A DNA stretch of 40,486 nucleotides from Moorena producens 3L (lineage in GTDB: Bacteria; Cyanobacteriota; Cyanobacteriia; Cyanobacteriales; Coleofasciculaceae), in NCBI RefSeq assembly GCF_000211815.1, contig NZ_GL890929.1, positions 58,726 through 99,211 on the forward strand, given 5' to 3'. The notes below the pieces were generated by a model. It did not search any database. It was not told where the DNA came from and saw nothing but the letters and a program-made list of their open reading frames with translations. The position numbers were made by a program, and so were the translations under genes. Numbering within the stretch: position 1 is the first letter of the stretch; every line of letters begins with the position of its first letter. Shown piece by piece: positions 1 through 8,812 of this stretch.

Positions 1-262
1 ATGTAACGAATATTTAGGAATAACGCAACATTTCTTAATGTTTTTTTCGGGAGTCGGGAATCGGGAGTGTGGGGAGTGTGGGAAGTGTGGGGCGCGGGCG
101 CGGGGAGATCGGGAGATGGGGGAGATTTTTATTAAGGGTAATTGTCATAAAATGATATTAGCTTTCTATGACCGAAGAGTGTTTTTGCATCCATTGAAAT
201 GCACCCTAGAAACTGACGGCTGACCGCTGACCGCTTACCGCTTACCGCTTACATTTTATTCT
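1..262. repeat. Non-coding lead-in with short tandem repeats
   Basis: No convincing gene is visible here. Positions 50-118 are a G-rich run of variants of 'gggagtg', and 218-251 is a heptamer tandem (gaccgct twice, then taccgct copies) just downstream of the stop of the minus-strand cupin gene. Heptameric short tandem repeats are typical of filamentous cyanobacterial intergenic DNA. Confidence 0.6.
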
Positions 263-742
263 TCACTTTTCCGGTTCAATTAAAATAGTTTTTGGTTGCT
301 CAACATCAAATAGGGAAGCGGACAGAAGAATAACTGGTTTGTTTGTTTTGTTTTCACCATAGTGAACCATTCCGCTCGATTCAACTAGAGAATCTCCAAC
401 CGTTAGTTGTGTAGTTTGCCCTGCTTGCAGAATTAATTCTTTGCCATTAGCTTTCCTTACTTTAGCCTCTCCTTTCACAACAGTAAACGTTAACGTGCCA
501 GCCTCTACTAGTGCAATTTGCATGCCGGTATGAGTATGAGTAGGCAGTTTTGTTCTGGGTTTGATGGTATGGCGAATAAGTTCCAGAATTTCCTTTTTTT
601 CTTGAGTCGGATAACCACTGCCTAAAACGTCACTTGTAACCGATTGAGTGTAACTATTGGGTGAGGAGGTTTCTTGACTGTTAACAACTACACATCCAAA
701 AGCTAGGATGGCTAATGGTAAAATTATAGACAGTTTTTTCAT
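263..742 (-). CDS. Small exported cupin-domain protein
   Basis: The protein is about 159 aa from the ATG at 742; an upstream in-frame start at 775 would add 11 residues. I prefer 742 because it places the typical export signal (Met-Lys-Lys-Leu, hydrophobic stretch) at the N-terminus. A Cys after Phe-Gly in the signal region could be a weak lipobox, so it may be a lipoprotein. The rest is a single cupin barrel. It has the metal-site start Thr-His-Thr-His (residues 79-82 counted from 775), a Glu in 'ALVEAG', and a later His in 'GMVHYG', which matches the His-His-Glu-His metal set of small cupins. The substrate is unknown. The gene stands alone between repeat-rich gaps. The fold is confident; the function is not. 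Confidence 0.75.
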   Translation of the reverse strand: MKKLSIILPLAILAFGCVVVNSQETSSPNSYTQSVTSDVLGSGYPTQEKKEILELIRHTIKPRTKLPTHTHTGMQIALVEAGTLTFTVVKGEAKVRKANGKELILQAGQTTQLTVGDSLVESSGMVHYGENKTNKPVILLSASLFDVEQPKTILIEPEK

Positions 743-992
743 ACTATAGTGTTTGGATTTTGGTTGTGAATACATGAACTAGAAACATGGTCTAGCAACT
801 ATCATCCCAGTGATTGATCCGTTCTGCGACCCTGCCGACCCTACATCTATATCAACCCCATCCGATGGTGGGCAGTGTCTAGAAACTATCATCCCAGTAA
901 TTGATCCGGTCTGTTCACTCCCTACATCAACCCCATCCGATGGTGGGCTGCTCTACTATTCCGATGATGGGCAGTGTTTAACCCAGCACCTT

Positions 993-1281
993 ACGCAACT
1001 ATGGTGGGCAGTGTATAGCAACTATCCTCGCAGTGATTAATCGAGTCTGATACACTGCCCACCCTACATCAACTATTCCGATGCTGGGCTGCTCTACTAT
1101 TCCGATGGTGGGCAGTGTTTAACCCAGTGGTGCGTTACGGGGGGGACTTTCCCAAGGCTGGCTACGAGGTTGAAAATGACGGCGAGCCCCCCTAACGCAC
1201 CCTACGCAACTATGGTGGGCAGTGTATAGCAACTATCCTCGCAGTGATTAATCGAGTCTGATACACTGCCCACCCTACATC
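993..1281. repeat. Direct copies of a TGGGCAGTGT hairpin repeat
   Basis: A stretch of about 78 bp at 993-1070 recurs almost exactly at 1204-1281. Each copy starts with GTGGGCAGTGTAT and ends with ATACACTGCCCAC, so each can fold into a long hairpin. Partial copies (ccgatggtgggcagtgt) occur at about 860-990. Between the two full copies lies a member of a second family (TGCGTTA element, 1130-1202). The short reading frames through this area are repeat artefacts. A related hairpin lies at 12846-12906. Confidence 0.8.
1130..1202. repeat. TGCGTTA...TAACGCA dispersed inverted repeat, copy 1
   Basis: The arms GGTGCGTTA and TAACGCACC flank a GC-rich centre. The same element type recurs at about 8640-8800 (two copies), 12495-12525 (partial), 14514-14594, 15272-15351 and 40201-40280. 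This is a family-wide mobile hairpin repeat with no coding content. Confidence 0.75.
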
Positions 1282-1289
1282 TACTATTC

Positions 1290-1372
1290 CGATTCCCGAT
1301 TCCCGATTCCCGATTCCCGTTCCCCTCCTGGGAGGGGTTAGGGGTGGGTTCCGATTCCCAATTCCCTAGTAA
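1290..1372. repeat. Heptamer tandem repeat (gattccc)n
   Basis: Four to five adjacent copies of gattccc/gttcccc sit just downstream of the M48-like gene, which ends at 1375. The gap from 776 to 1374 otherwise holds only the hairpin repeats listed separately. Confidence 0.7.
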
Positions 1373-1374
1373 TT

Positions 1375-3645
1375 TCAGGCTCCCACTTGGGAAATCAGAT
1401 AAGCGCCGGATAGGGCTGCTACTGTGGCGAGGATGGTAATCCAAATGGGATAGTAGCTGCGAATTGGTTTATCTCCTTCGATACTGATGGTTTCAATATC
1501 AATCCAGGGATTAACACCCCGGCGAAACCAACCGGTGACGATTACGGTCTGGTTAACTAAATTACTAACACGGGTGGGTTGAGGTAGGATATTACCTAGT
1601 GGTCCGAGATAGGAACAGTAGTTTAGTCTGACTAAACCTGTCGAGGTTTGTAATATTAAATCTTGTCCGAGCCAATTGCGTAATCCCGAACGTCCTAATA
1701 GTTTTCCGCTTAAGAGAACAGGACGACTATCGGGAGGTAGAGTAGCGTTAGTGGCGAAATAATCTCCTAAGTCGGGGTCAGTACCGATATTGGTAGGTTT
1801 GAGGTCGGGAAAGTAATTATTAATCCAGAGAAAGACACTGATACTAAAGGCAATTAAGATACAAGCATCGATAAAGGAATTGGCGTTATGTAGCCAAATT
1901 AACTGCCAAATGTCGAACATGTCAGACAGTTTACCAATCATCCAAAGTATCCCTCTTAATGCTGCGCCCATAATTACGCCAAAAATTAGGGTACTTTGTA
2001 GCAGGGGTAAGGCTTTGTAACTGTTGCTGAGTTTAGAGAAAAATTCAGCTCGATTGCGACTGGCAGGAATTAAAGCTGGTAAATCTAGTTCGGCATGAAG
2101 CTTGAGAAAGTGGGCGTAGCGCTTAGGTAAATGTAAACGTTCTCCGAGTAGGGGATGGGCAGAGTTGATGATTAACCAGTAGCGGTAGGGATTAGTACAG
2201 TCCCATTTCAAGATGTCTTCAAAGGGGGTGGTGGGGGAAAAACTGCCGATAACCATGGCTTGCTGATAACCGACGGGGAGTAAGACATCAAAGCTTTCTA
2301 ATAGCCCACTGGTTTGGCCGGAAATTTGGATGTCTTCGCTTATCCCTAGGGCAATTTTTAGTAAGGCGCGGGTCAAGCCATTGGGATTACCTGTGGTTGA
2401 GATGGCGATGCGATCGCTATAGTAAACCCTAGCTCTAGATAACCATAGCAGGGGTAAGCTCAATACCCAATAAATGCTGTAACTGAGGGAAGCAACAGTA
2501 CCAGTAATTCCTAAAAGGATTGCGCTTAACCATCCCCTAGCACCAGGTAATTTAACTAGCAGTAATTCCTTTAGCTTCTCTGCCCACTGAGGGATTTGCC
2601 AATAGATAGTGTAAGGGATTTGAATAATTAGTACCCCTAGGGACATCAAGATGAAATCCCGATTGATAATATGTCCTAGCTGACCGGCGTAGATGTTGGC
2701 AATTTCATCATCTTTGAGCTGGTCTAATAATCCCTGACTAACTACAATCCGAGCAGTGCGAGGTAAGTTACCATAGGTCAGGGCTACGGTGGCGTCTGTG
2801 GGTAAGACTTTTAAGCTCGGTAAGGGCAGACGACGTTTGCGGCAAACCTTTTGTATAACTTTAGCGGATTCTGGATGGCGGGAAGCTAGTTGGGTCAAGG
2901 ATAGGGCTTCAAGACCATGAAACTGCTTTAGCAATCCATCCATTAACCAGGGCGATAGGATAAATAGGATGGCTAAGGTAATTTCTAGGGCTACGGTTGG
3001 GTCACGGTATAACAATTGGAAGGGTTGGAACCAGGGTAACTCTACCAAGATGGAATTGATGGTTTCCATGGCGAATTCCACTAGAACCCGCAGTAGCCAG
3101 AAAAATGCGATCGCAACCGTGATTGCGACTAACCACAACCGTTCCATCTTGGCAGATTTCAGGGGATGCCAATGCTGTGCTCGTCCACAGTTGCGCCATC
3201 GAGGACGAGGAGTGTAGAGGGTGGGAATATCCGGGGGAGAGTAGGGAACTGGTAATAGGGAAGAAGATGAAGCAGTCTGGTTTGGTTTACGGCTCAGTTT
3301 CAGTGGGCTAGAAGCCTGATCCTCTAGGGGGGTAAACCCTGTGGCATCAGTAGGGGATTTAGCAGCAACCGGATACTTGGTAATTAACTCAGCCTCAGTT
3401 TTAGCTGCCCATTCCTGTATCTGGGGGTCAGGGTGTTCCCTCAGGTGTTGGCAAAGTGCGATCGCTTTTTCTGGCTGACCATGCTTAGGATAAGCCTCGA
3501 CTAGGGATTGAGAGGCTTCCGTCACAATGGAGTCATCCAACTCCATCTCACAGACACCTTCTAAGTGTGCGATCGCATCCTGGTAATTGCCCTGTTTGAG
3601 AGCTGCTAGACCAGCTGCCAGAGTTGGATTAGGAATAGATGCCAT
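1375..3645 (-). CDS. M48-family membrane protein with degenerate zinc-protease motif
   Basis: The protein is 756 aa. Residues 8-95 look like TPR-type helices. A low-complexity linker follows, then hydrophobic segments near 170-190 and 218-235, and an HtpX/Ste24-like M48 domain from about 250 to 520. A C-terminal beta-rich module and a final membrane span end the protein. This layout (TPR + M48 + C-terminal domain) is familiar in cyanobacteria. The catalytic HExxH is replaced by Gly-Gln-Leu-Gly-His at 321-325 (bases 2671-2685), while the following Asn-Arg-Asp of the family is kept. In the third-ligand region (Arg-x-Tyr-Tyr-Ser-Asp, 406-411) the expected Glu is Val407. Only one of the three zinc ligands and no catalytic Glu remain, so it is probably a non-proteolytic member. 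The ATG at 3645 is a good start. Confidence 0.8.
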   Translation of the reverse strand: MASIPNPTLAAGLAALKQGNYQDAIAHLEGVCEMELDDSIVTEASQSLVEAYPKHGQPEKAIALCQHLREHPDPQIQEWAAKTEAELITKYPVAAKSPTDATGFTPLEDQASSPLKLSRKPNQTASSSSLLPVPYSPPDIPTLYTPRPRWRNCGRAQHWHPLKSAKMERLWLVAITVAIAFFWLLRVLVEFAMETINSILVELPWFQPFQLLYRDPTVALEITLAILFILSPWLMDGLLKQFHGLEALSLTQLASRHPESAKVIQKVCRKRRLPLPSLKVLPTDATVALTYGNLPRTARIVVSQGLLDQLKDDEIANIYAGQLGHIINRDFILMSLGVLIIQIPYTIYWQIPQWAEKLKELLLVKLPGARGWLSAILLGITGTVASLSYSIYWVLSLPLLWLSRARVYYSDRIAISTTGNPNGLTRALLKIALGISEDIQISGQTSGLLESFDVLLPVGYQQAMVIGSFSPTTPFEDILKWDCTNPYRYWLIINSAHPLLGERLHLPKRYAHFLKLHAELDLPALIPASRNRAEFFSKLSNSYKALPLLQSTLIFGVIMGAALRGILWMIGKLSDMFDIWQLIWLHNANSFIDACILIAFSISVFLWINNYFPDLKPTNIGTDPDLGDYFATNATLPPDSRPVLLSGKLLGRSGLRNWLGQDLILQTSTGLVRLNYCSYLGPLGNILPQPTRVSNLVNQTVIVTGWFRRGVNPWIDIETISIEGDKPIRSYYPIWITILATVAALSGAYLISQVGA

Positions 3646-4072
3646 GAGGTTAAGAGTGTTTGTCCCTATCTTCCTTTAAGATAACCTTGGGCTACGGATT
3701 TGATCGCGCCTCAGTTCGATGTAATGATTTCACAGGTGTTGAGCAGTAGGCACGATCCAGACTTCAGTAATAATATAGCTTTTATGAATAGGTCATAAAA
3801 ACTTAGGCTCATTTAGCCTACATCAAAAAATCCTCGAATATCTTTCCTAGTCTTAGCTGGTCTTTGATCCGAATTTTTATTGCTCCATCATCTTTTGTTT
3901 ACATTTCATTTAAAAACCATAATAGCCCCATTGATTAGGGTGTATGCTAATATTTTTTGCTGCTGAAATTAAGGATTAATGATTGAAAGCATCAGCCTCT
4001 ACATCAGCCTCTACATTCACAACGTATGGGTGAATTTTAGATTTTTTTTCAAAAAAAAGTGGGGTTATAGGA

Positions 4073-4099
4073 TAGCTTAATTATACCATAATTAAGCTA
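4073..4099. repeat. Perfect 12-bp inverted repeat, 3-base loop
   Basis: The arms TAGCTTAATTAT and ATAATTAAGCTA are separated by 'acc'. There is no following T run, so a cruciform or operator is as likely as a terminator. Confidence 0.7.
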
Positions 4100-4228
4100 C
4101 GCATGATAATGATATGTTGCTATAAACAACGCTTTTTCAGGGTGGAAAAATAATCTTTAAGCTGTTATTTTGTTACAAAAACGTTATTCCTTCGTAAATT
4201 AAGGAGTATATCTAGCGTTTATCGCCGT

Positions 4229-4355
4229 TATGAGGTACAGTATTCTTTGACGTTGATTCCCTGTTTTGATGCAGCGCATTCCTATTCCCTGTTCCCAGAT
4301 CCGCTGTTCCCTAAAATCCCGAAATTTTGTACCTCATAGCTAGGATAATTGCTAG
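4229..4355. repeat. Dispersed element bounded by TATGAGGTACA / TGTACCTCATA
   Basis: Eleven-base inverted arms lie at 4229-4239 and 4328-4338. The right portion (about 4288-4355: cagatccgctgttccc, then a segment ending in tgtacctcatagct) is repeated with few changes at about 40285-40345. The core cagatccgctgttccc also appears at 28760-28775. It is a non-coding dispersed repeat. Confidence 0.6.
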
Positions 4356-4496
4356 GAGGTACCTTTATTGATCCAATTCAGTGTGATATACTCATTTGAA
4401 AGTTGTGATCAAGGGAATGCATAATGTTAAATTACTAATCCAAGGGCTAGATAAATTACCCCGATTTATCCCATTTAATATTAAGGACATCATGCC

Positions 4497-5594
4497 ATGA
4501 CTTCACAAAATCCAATCCCGCCACAGTTAGGTGAGATGCCAAACCCAGAAATTCAGTCCACGGATAAAAATCCGTCTACTGAAGCACTAATAGAAGAAGG
4601 TGTTAACCGCATCGTCACCGAGATTGTTGATTCAGCGCTAGCACGGATTAGGGACCAGCAAGAGCGGCAACTAGTGCGCGATGGTATTGCTGATATCCTC
4701 GGTAACACACTCCAGGAATTGGTTGAGGAAAAACTGAATCAGCAGCAATCTCAGATATCCATGGTTGGAGGCATGGCTATCGGTGATGCTGTTAATACCG
4801 GTATTAATGCCGCCAAGCAAGTACAAGACCTAGGCTTTGTGGAGTTTACTGCTGGCTTAATTAACGGTACTTTCGATGCTATTATCGCTGCGACAATCAG
4901 ACAGATCGAAGCCTATGCTGAGCTGGTTGCTAACCTAGCCAAAACCCTCAAGCAGTTTGAGGCTGAGAACGTCTCTGATGCGGAGATTAAGGCACACCTT
5001 AATGAAAACTACCCGGATGGAAATGGCGGCACTCTTGTACGGGCGAACTATATATTTCCAAACACACCTACAGACCAAAACACCGGCAATCCTGGCAAGG
5101 CTGGTGTTACTAAATTAAAGGAGGTAGCAAGAGCATTAGAAGCAGAAACGGTCAACCTGGAACAACCCCTTAAACTCACTATCACACCAGAGCAGAAGAA
5201 TTCTTTCACAGTTCCTCAAGTCCAAGTAATTCGTCGCAAACTCTCTGAGTCACTGGCACAGAGCTTGATTGATCATCTCCGGGAGATGGCACGGCAGGGT
5301 ATGGCACGGATTGTGATCACCGATGGTGAAATCCTTTCTAAACTTACCTTTAACGTTACTGCTACCGAAACAGAAACTAGACGAAAAAGCGAGTACGACC
5401 GTTTACAAGCTGGCGCTTCTATCCGAGCCAGTGCTAGGTGGGGATGGGGTCGTGCTTCTGTTGGAGCAAACTTCAACAAACTAAAAGTCAAAGCAACTAA
5501 TGAAAGTTCATTTGATAACGTCACCATGAGTACTGAAATCATTGGTCAGGTTAAAATTCGCTTCCGCACCGAGACCTTCCCAATAGTAGAATAA
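4497..5594 (+). CDS. Unknown protein with DUF2589-like features
   Basis: The protein is 365 aa and I do not recognise a function. The N-terminal 75 residues are polar and helical. Residues about 88-160 are Ala-rich helices ('GGMAIGDAVNTGINAAKQVQ' then 'DLGFVEFTAGLINGT'), reminiscent of the start of DUF2589-type proteins. The C-terminal about 80 residues are a beta-rich segment beginning 'LTFNVTATETETRRKSEYD', also resembling DUF2589 C-termini. There is no signal peptide or membrane span. The two downstream plus-strand genes (6127 and 6454) also begin with short conserved-looking helical modules and may form one functional group, although a MITE now separates them from this gene. The ATG at 4497 overlaps the end of 'catgccatga', with no strong ribosome site. 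Confidence 0.6.
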   Translation: MTSQNPIPPQLGEMPNPEIQSTDKNPSTEALIEEGVNRIVTEIVDSALARIRDQQERQLVRDGIADILGNTLQELVEEKLNQQQSQISMVGGMAIGDAVNTGINAAKQVQDLGFVEFTAGLINGTFDAIIAATIRQIEAYAELVANLAKTLKQFEAENVSDAEIKAHLNENYPDGNGGTLVRANYIFPNTPTDQNTGNPGKAGVTKLKEVARALEAETVNLEQPLKLTITPEQKNSFTVPQVQVIRRKLSESLAQSLIDHLREMARQGMARIVITDGEILSKLTFNVTATETETRRKSEYDRLQAGASIRASARWGWGRASVGANFNKLKVKATNESSFDNVTMSTEIIGQVKIRFRTETFPIVE

Positions 5595-5777
5595 AACGGA
5601 TAAATTGATTACCTAATCACTTAAGTATTACAGCGGGATGATTGTTGCGATAGGTTAGCGCCTAGGGAATAGGAAAAGAGAGAGGAGTTTGGGGAGATTT
5701 GTTCCCTACTCCCTGCTCCCTGCTTCCTTATTAAGTAACTTCAATCATCCCCTATCTATCATTAGAGCACTACGCAT

Positions 5778-5935
5778 TAAGAGGATATCTGAAAAGTTTT
5801 TTGATACTGAATTTTGCCCCCCTAGCCCCCCAATTCTGGGGGGAACAAGAATCCATTTGTTGGTAAAAGTCCCCCAAAATTGGGGGATTTAGGGGGCTTG
5901 AATGTAGCAAATGAGACTTCTCAGACAACCTCTAA
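5778..5935. mobile_element. MITE copy 1 with TAA target duplication
   Basis: A 152-bp non-coding element occupies 5781-5932. Its imperfect terminal inverted repeats start gaggatatctga on the left and end tcagacaacctc on the right. Direct TAA triplets at 5778-5780 and 5933-5935 look like a 3-bp target duplication. An inverted second copy lies at 9756-9908. A TNA duplication with GAG-starting ends is what IS5-family (IS1031/ISL2-type) elements make, so it may be moved by such a transposase in trans. Confidence 0.8.
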
Positions 5936-5950
5936 GGTGTTTGACATTGT

Positions 5951-6057
5951 CTTGATGCAGTCGCTCATGGGGGGAACCCCCAAAACCGCTTAGGTGCGCT
6001 TTCCGCATTAAGAATTAAATTCGCCACGGGTCGCACCTCTGCATCGCTCCTAAACTC
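5951..6057. repeat. Dispersed GC-rich hairpin repeat (gatgcagtcgctcatgg...)
   Basis: This stretch of about 105 bp carries nested inverted arms: gatgcagtcgc / gcatcgc, ggggg-aaccccc, and aggtgcgc / gcgaccc. It recurs at 39330-39425 almost unchanged. Partial or inverted forms lie at 32752-32798, 32997-33050 and 36350-36393. No coding content. Downstream, 6065-6110 is a heptamer repeat (gacttct variants). Confidence 0.75.
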
Positions 6058-6126
6058 CGAAACTTAGTCATAACTTACTTCTAACTTCTGACTTCTAACT
6101 TCTGACTTGCGCGTAGCGCTATACCT

Positions 6127-6411
6127 ATGGCTGACATCACACTAGGCAACTTGATTGCCCTGATCCTTGAAGAAGTATCTGACACCCTCGACCAGACAAA
6201 TTCTGACAGCACTACAGAAACGAATTTAGAGGTTACAGATGTTTATTTTGATATTCCAGCCCATTTATACCTAAAAACCGATGGGCAATTTTTAAGTCAA
6301 GAGAAAACAAAATCACGAGTAATGATTAGTTTACCTTCAACTATAGAAACTCCCCCTGTCGGTAAACTAGGTCGCATCCGCATGACTATCGCTCCTGAAA
6401 AATCACGATAA
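6127..6411 (+). CDS. Small unknown protein
   Basis: The protein is 94 aa. It begins with an amphipathic helix ('LGNLIALILEEVSDTLDQ') and then beta-strand-like segments ('VTDVYFDIPAHLYLKTDG', 'KSRVMISLPST'). The shape, a short helix followed by a small sheet, resembles the N-terminal ~90 residues of the next protein (6454), which also has helix 'LAEMVDAIAAEIDRAEDTL' followed by a strand pair. The two could be homologous small domains of the trypco2-like type, but this is a shape impression only. Only 42 bp separate it from the next gene, suggesting co-transcription. No signal peptide. Confidence 0.6.
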   Translation: MADITLGNLIALILEEVSDTLDQTNSDSTTETNLEVTDVYFDIPAHLYLKTDGQFLSQEKTKSRVMISLPSTIETPPVGKLGRIRMTIAPEKSR

Positions 6412-6453
6412 GACTACTATTCCGAAGTTAAACACTTTTGCTAGTAAACTACT

Positions 6454-8604
6454 ATGACTAATGAGGAATCATTAACAGCCAGCAACGGCAATACAAAAGG
6501 TAATACAAAAAACAATACAAACAGCAATACAGAGGAAAACACGGAATGGCAGCTAGCGGAGATGGTTGATGCGATCGCTGCTGAAATTGACCGTGCTGAA
6601 GATACTCTTTCTTTGAAATCTTATGCCCGTGGCAAGTCTATGGCGATTAAACAGCTTCAACTCGATATAGAAGTTAAGCTGCGCCGTACCTCTGACGGTA
6701 AAATCTTATTTCGGACTACAGACCCTGGGGAAAATAGCGCTACTGTTATCAAACTGGATTTTGCCCAAGTCCTAGAAAGCCAGTTACAAGGAGTGCGTAA
6801 GCAACTTGATCAACCGATCAGCACTAGGCCCCTGGCTACTCTACCTGGTATTACCGAGGCTGAGATCAAACAATTAAATGGCATTGGGATTTACTCAGTT
6901 AATGACCTTGAAGGCTACAGCCAAACAGCGGCAATGGTAGCTGAACTCAGCCGCAAAACTGGAATTGCTGATTCACGGATTCGGATATGGCGACAGCTAC
7001 CGTTCTTGAGTGAGGTGAAACCAGCAAAAGGACTACCCGGAAGCCAGGTTGTGATTGAGGGAGGTAATTTTGGCGATCGCGACCCTAATGCCGCAGTTTT
7101 CTTCCAAGGTCAAGCAGTACAGATTCTTGAGTGGAGCAAGTCCCGTTTAATTGTTACCATGCCCGAAGTAACAGGCTCTGGTGTCTTGTTTGTAGTTATC
7201 GATGGTCAAAGCACCAATCTGCTGTCTTGGGAAGCAATCACCGTTGATTTACGAGTGCGAAATATTACTATCACACCAGATCAACCATTAGCAGGAGACC
7301 TGATTACCATTGAAGCGGATCTAATCAATCAAGGGAATAGTTCTTCTGATACCTTCGAGGTACAGTGGACAGTGGATAACAAGCCGCAGCCAATCCAATC
7401 CCACGGTCCGTTGCAGCCCAATCAGCGATCGCAAGACAGCAGTATCCGTCGCCAGCTCAGACTCGACCCTGGTTCCCACACCATCCGCTTCACTGCTGAT
7501 CCACACCAGAAAAATTTAGACCTAAACCGAGCTAACAGCACCTTTACCAGAGAGATTGAGGTTAAAGGTCTAAACCAACTAACCATTGCTGATTTTCGTG
7601 ATATCAATACCCTTGACCCACTACTCAATATTAACTACCCTTCAGCGAATATGAACTACGGTCCAGGGGATGTGTTGAGCCTAGTCTTCCGTGGTTTGGG
7701 TCGTCTTGATCCAAAAACAGGAGCTTTCGTAACCGATATTGCTACTCGTTGGTGGTGGATTGAAAATAAGGAAAATAATACTCGAATAATTTATTTCCAG
7801 CTTTCTGAAGAAGTGAGTTTCCATGACGGAAAACAGCTTACTGTAGCTGATGTAGAGTTTACCTATCAGGTATATAAAAAACTTAACTCAAGCCCAAATA
7901 AGCGGGTGATAAACATAATCAGAGATATCAATGTCGTTAATGATCGGATAATCAGCTTTGAAGTACTGTGGCCTTTTCTCAAAGAAGAGGAACGCAAAGA
8001 CGATAATTCTGATCAAGTTGATATTGACAAAGATGATACCATTACGCCCATTGACCGGGAGCAGATTCAGTCTATCGAGAGCATTGATCAGATTGAGTCT
8101 ATCGAAATCGTTGACCAACCACGCCCCCGCCCCATCGACATTGCTGAGTCTCCACTACCACGCTACATTGCCTCTGTGATGACTATCGGTATAGTACCGC
8201 GCCACGCTTACAATCAAAAAAGTTTTCAGCTGAAGCCCATTGGCAGTGGACCTTTCCAGGTTGAGAGATTTGACTCAGGCCAAGAAATTGTACTGAATGC
8301 TTTTCCCAAGTATGTAAAAGGTGCGCCACGATTGGATCGTATTGTTATTTCTGTCCTAGGGCAGCTTGATGCAGTCACAGAGGTAGTAAGTAGTAACAAG
8401 TATAATGCTGCGGTGCTACCATATACTGAGAAACTCTATAGCCAGTTCAATAACAGAAAAGATTGGACTGTAATCCCAACTCCCCTCAACAAACCGGAGC
8501 TACTTCACCTACAATCTTCTAGTCTTCAGGAGCGATTACCCAACGATTTCGATACTAATTGGAATGCCCATCTTTGGTACTTTTATAGGGAAATCGTATT
8601 ATAG
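6454..8604 (+). CDS. Multidomain protein: HhH-like, IPT/TIG, CARDB, truncated SBP_bac_5
   Basis: The protein is 716 aa with no signal peptide. After an Asn/Thr-rich start (11-30), residues 31-118 form a small alpha/beta module. Residues 122-182 look like a helix-hairpin-helix domain ('LPGITEAEIKQLNGIGIYSV'). Residues 187-260 are an IPT/TIG immunoglobulin-like fold (KPAKGLPGSQVVIEGGNFG). Residues 265-370 match a CARDB/NEW3-like beta domain ('PLAGDLITIEADLINQG'). Residues 375-716 match the extracellular solute-binding family 5 ('SEEVSFHDGKQLTVADVEFT', 'GSGPFQVERFDSGQEIVL'). The SBP domain is interrupted by an acidic low-complexity insert (about 510-560) and stops early, with only part of the last lobe. 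The stop lies right before the 8616-9672 repeat block, so the 3' end may have been lost. A periplasmic-type domain in a protein without export signal is odd. The role is unknown. Confidence 0.65.
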   Translation: MTNEESLTASNGNTKGNTKNNTNSNTEENTEWQLAEMVDAIAAEIDRAEDTLSLKSYARGKSMAIKQLQLDIEVKLRRTSDGKILFRTTDPGENSATVIKLDFAQVLESQLQGVRKQLDQPISTRPLATLPGITEAEIKQLNGIGIYSVNDLEGYSQTAAMVAELSRKTGIADSRIRIWRQLPFLSEVKPAKGLPGSQVVIEGGNFGDRDPNAAVFFQGQAVQILEWSKSRLIVTMPEVTGSGVLFVVIDGQSTNLLSWEAITVDLRVRNITITPDQPLAGDLITIEADLINQGNSSSDTFEVQWTVDNKPQPIQSHGPLQPNQRSQDSSIRRQLRLDPGSHTIRFTADPHQKNLDLNRANSTFTREIEVKGLNQLTIADFRDINTLDPLLNINYPSANMNYGPGDVLSLVFRGLGRLDPKTGAFVTDIATRWWWIENKENNTRIIYFQLSEEVSFHDGKQLTVADVEFTYQVYKKLNSSPNKRVINIIRDINVVNDRIISFEVLWPFLKEEERKDDNSDQVDIDKDDTITPIDREQIQSIESIDQIESIEIVDQPRPRPIDIAESPLPRYIASVMTIGIVPRHAYNQKSFQLKPIGSGPFQVERFDSGQEIVLNAFPKYVKGAPRLDRIVISVLGQLDAVTEVVSSNKYNAAVLPYTEKLYSQFNNRKDWTVIPTPLNKPELLHLQSSSLQERLPNDFDTNWNAHLWYFYREIVL

Positions 8605-8615
8605 TGGTTATGCTA

Positions 8616-8810
8616 TTATGAAGGTTGGCGACGGGTTTTTAGTGCGTAGGGTGCGTTAGGGGCGGACTTGCCCTTATTTTTATCCTCGTAGGGTGCGTTA
8701 GGGACGGGCTTGCCCTCATTTTCTGCCTCGTAGCCAGTGTTGGGATAGCCCGTCCCGTAACGCACCGTCAAAGTTGGGATAGTCCGCCCCGTAACGCACC
8801 ACCAAAAGTG
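8616..8810. repeat. Two TGCGTTA-family hairpin elements
   Basis: Copies of the dispersed TGCGTTA/TAACGCA family occupy about 8643-8800, with arms gtgcgttaggg and cccgtaacgcacc. They lie immediately after the stop of the 716-aa gene. Short reading frames across them are artefacts. Confidence 0.75.
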
Positions 8811-8812
8811 TA

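Larger units (their letters stand above)
3646..4496. other. AT-rich intergenic region with inverted repeats
   Basis: No gene was recognised in this 850-bp gap between divergently oriented genes. It contains an 8+8 base T/A inverted repeat (4042-4058), a perfect 12-bp inverted repeat (4073-4099) and a hairpin-bounded element of about 110 bp (4229-4338). The promoters of both flanking genes must lie here, but I cannot assign them. Confidence 0.5.

Noticed and set aside
38..223. 61-aa plus-strand frame at the window start
   Set aside because: The Gly/Arg-rich start is a translated G-rich simple repeat with no coding character.
810..1040. 76-aa frame with repeated 'TPSDGG' segments
   Set aside because: It is a translation of the TGGGCAGTG dispersed repeat, with no protein-like conservation or start signal.
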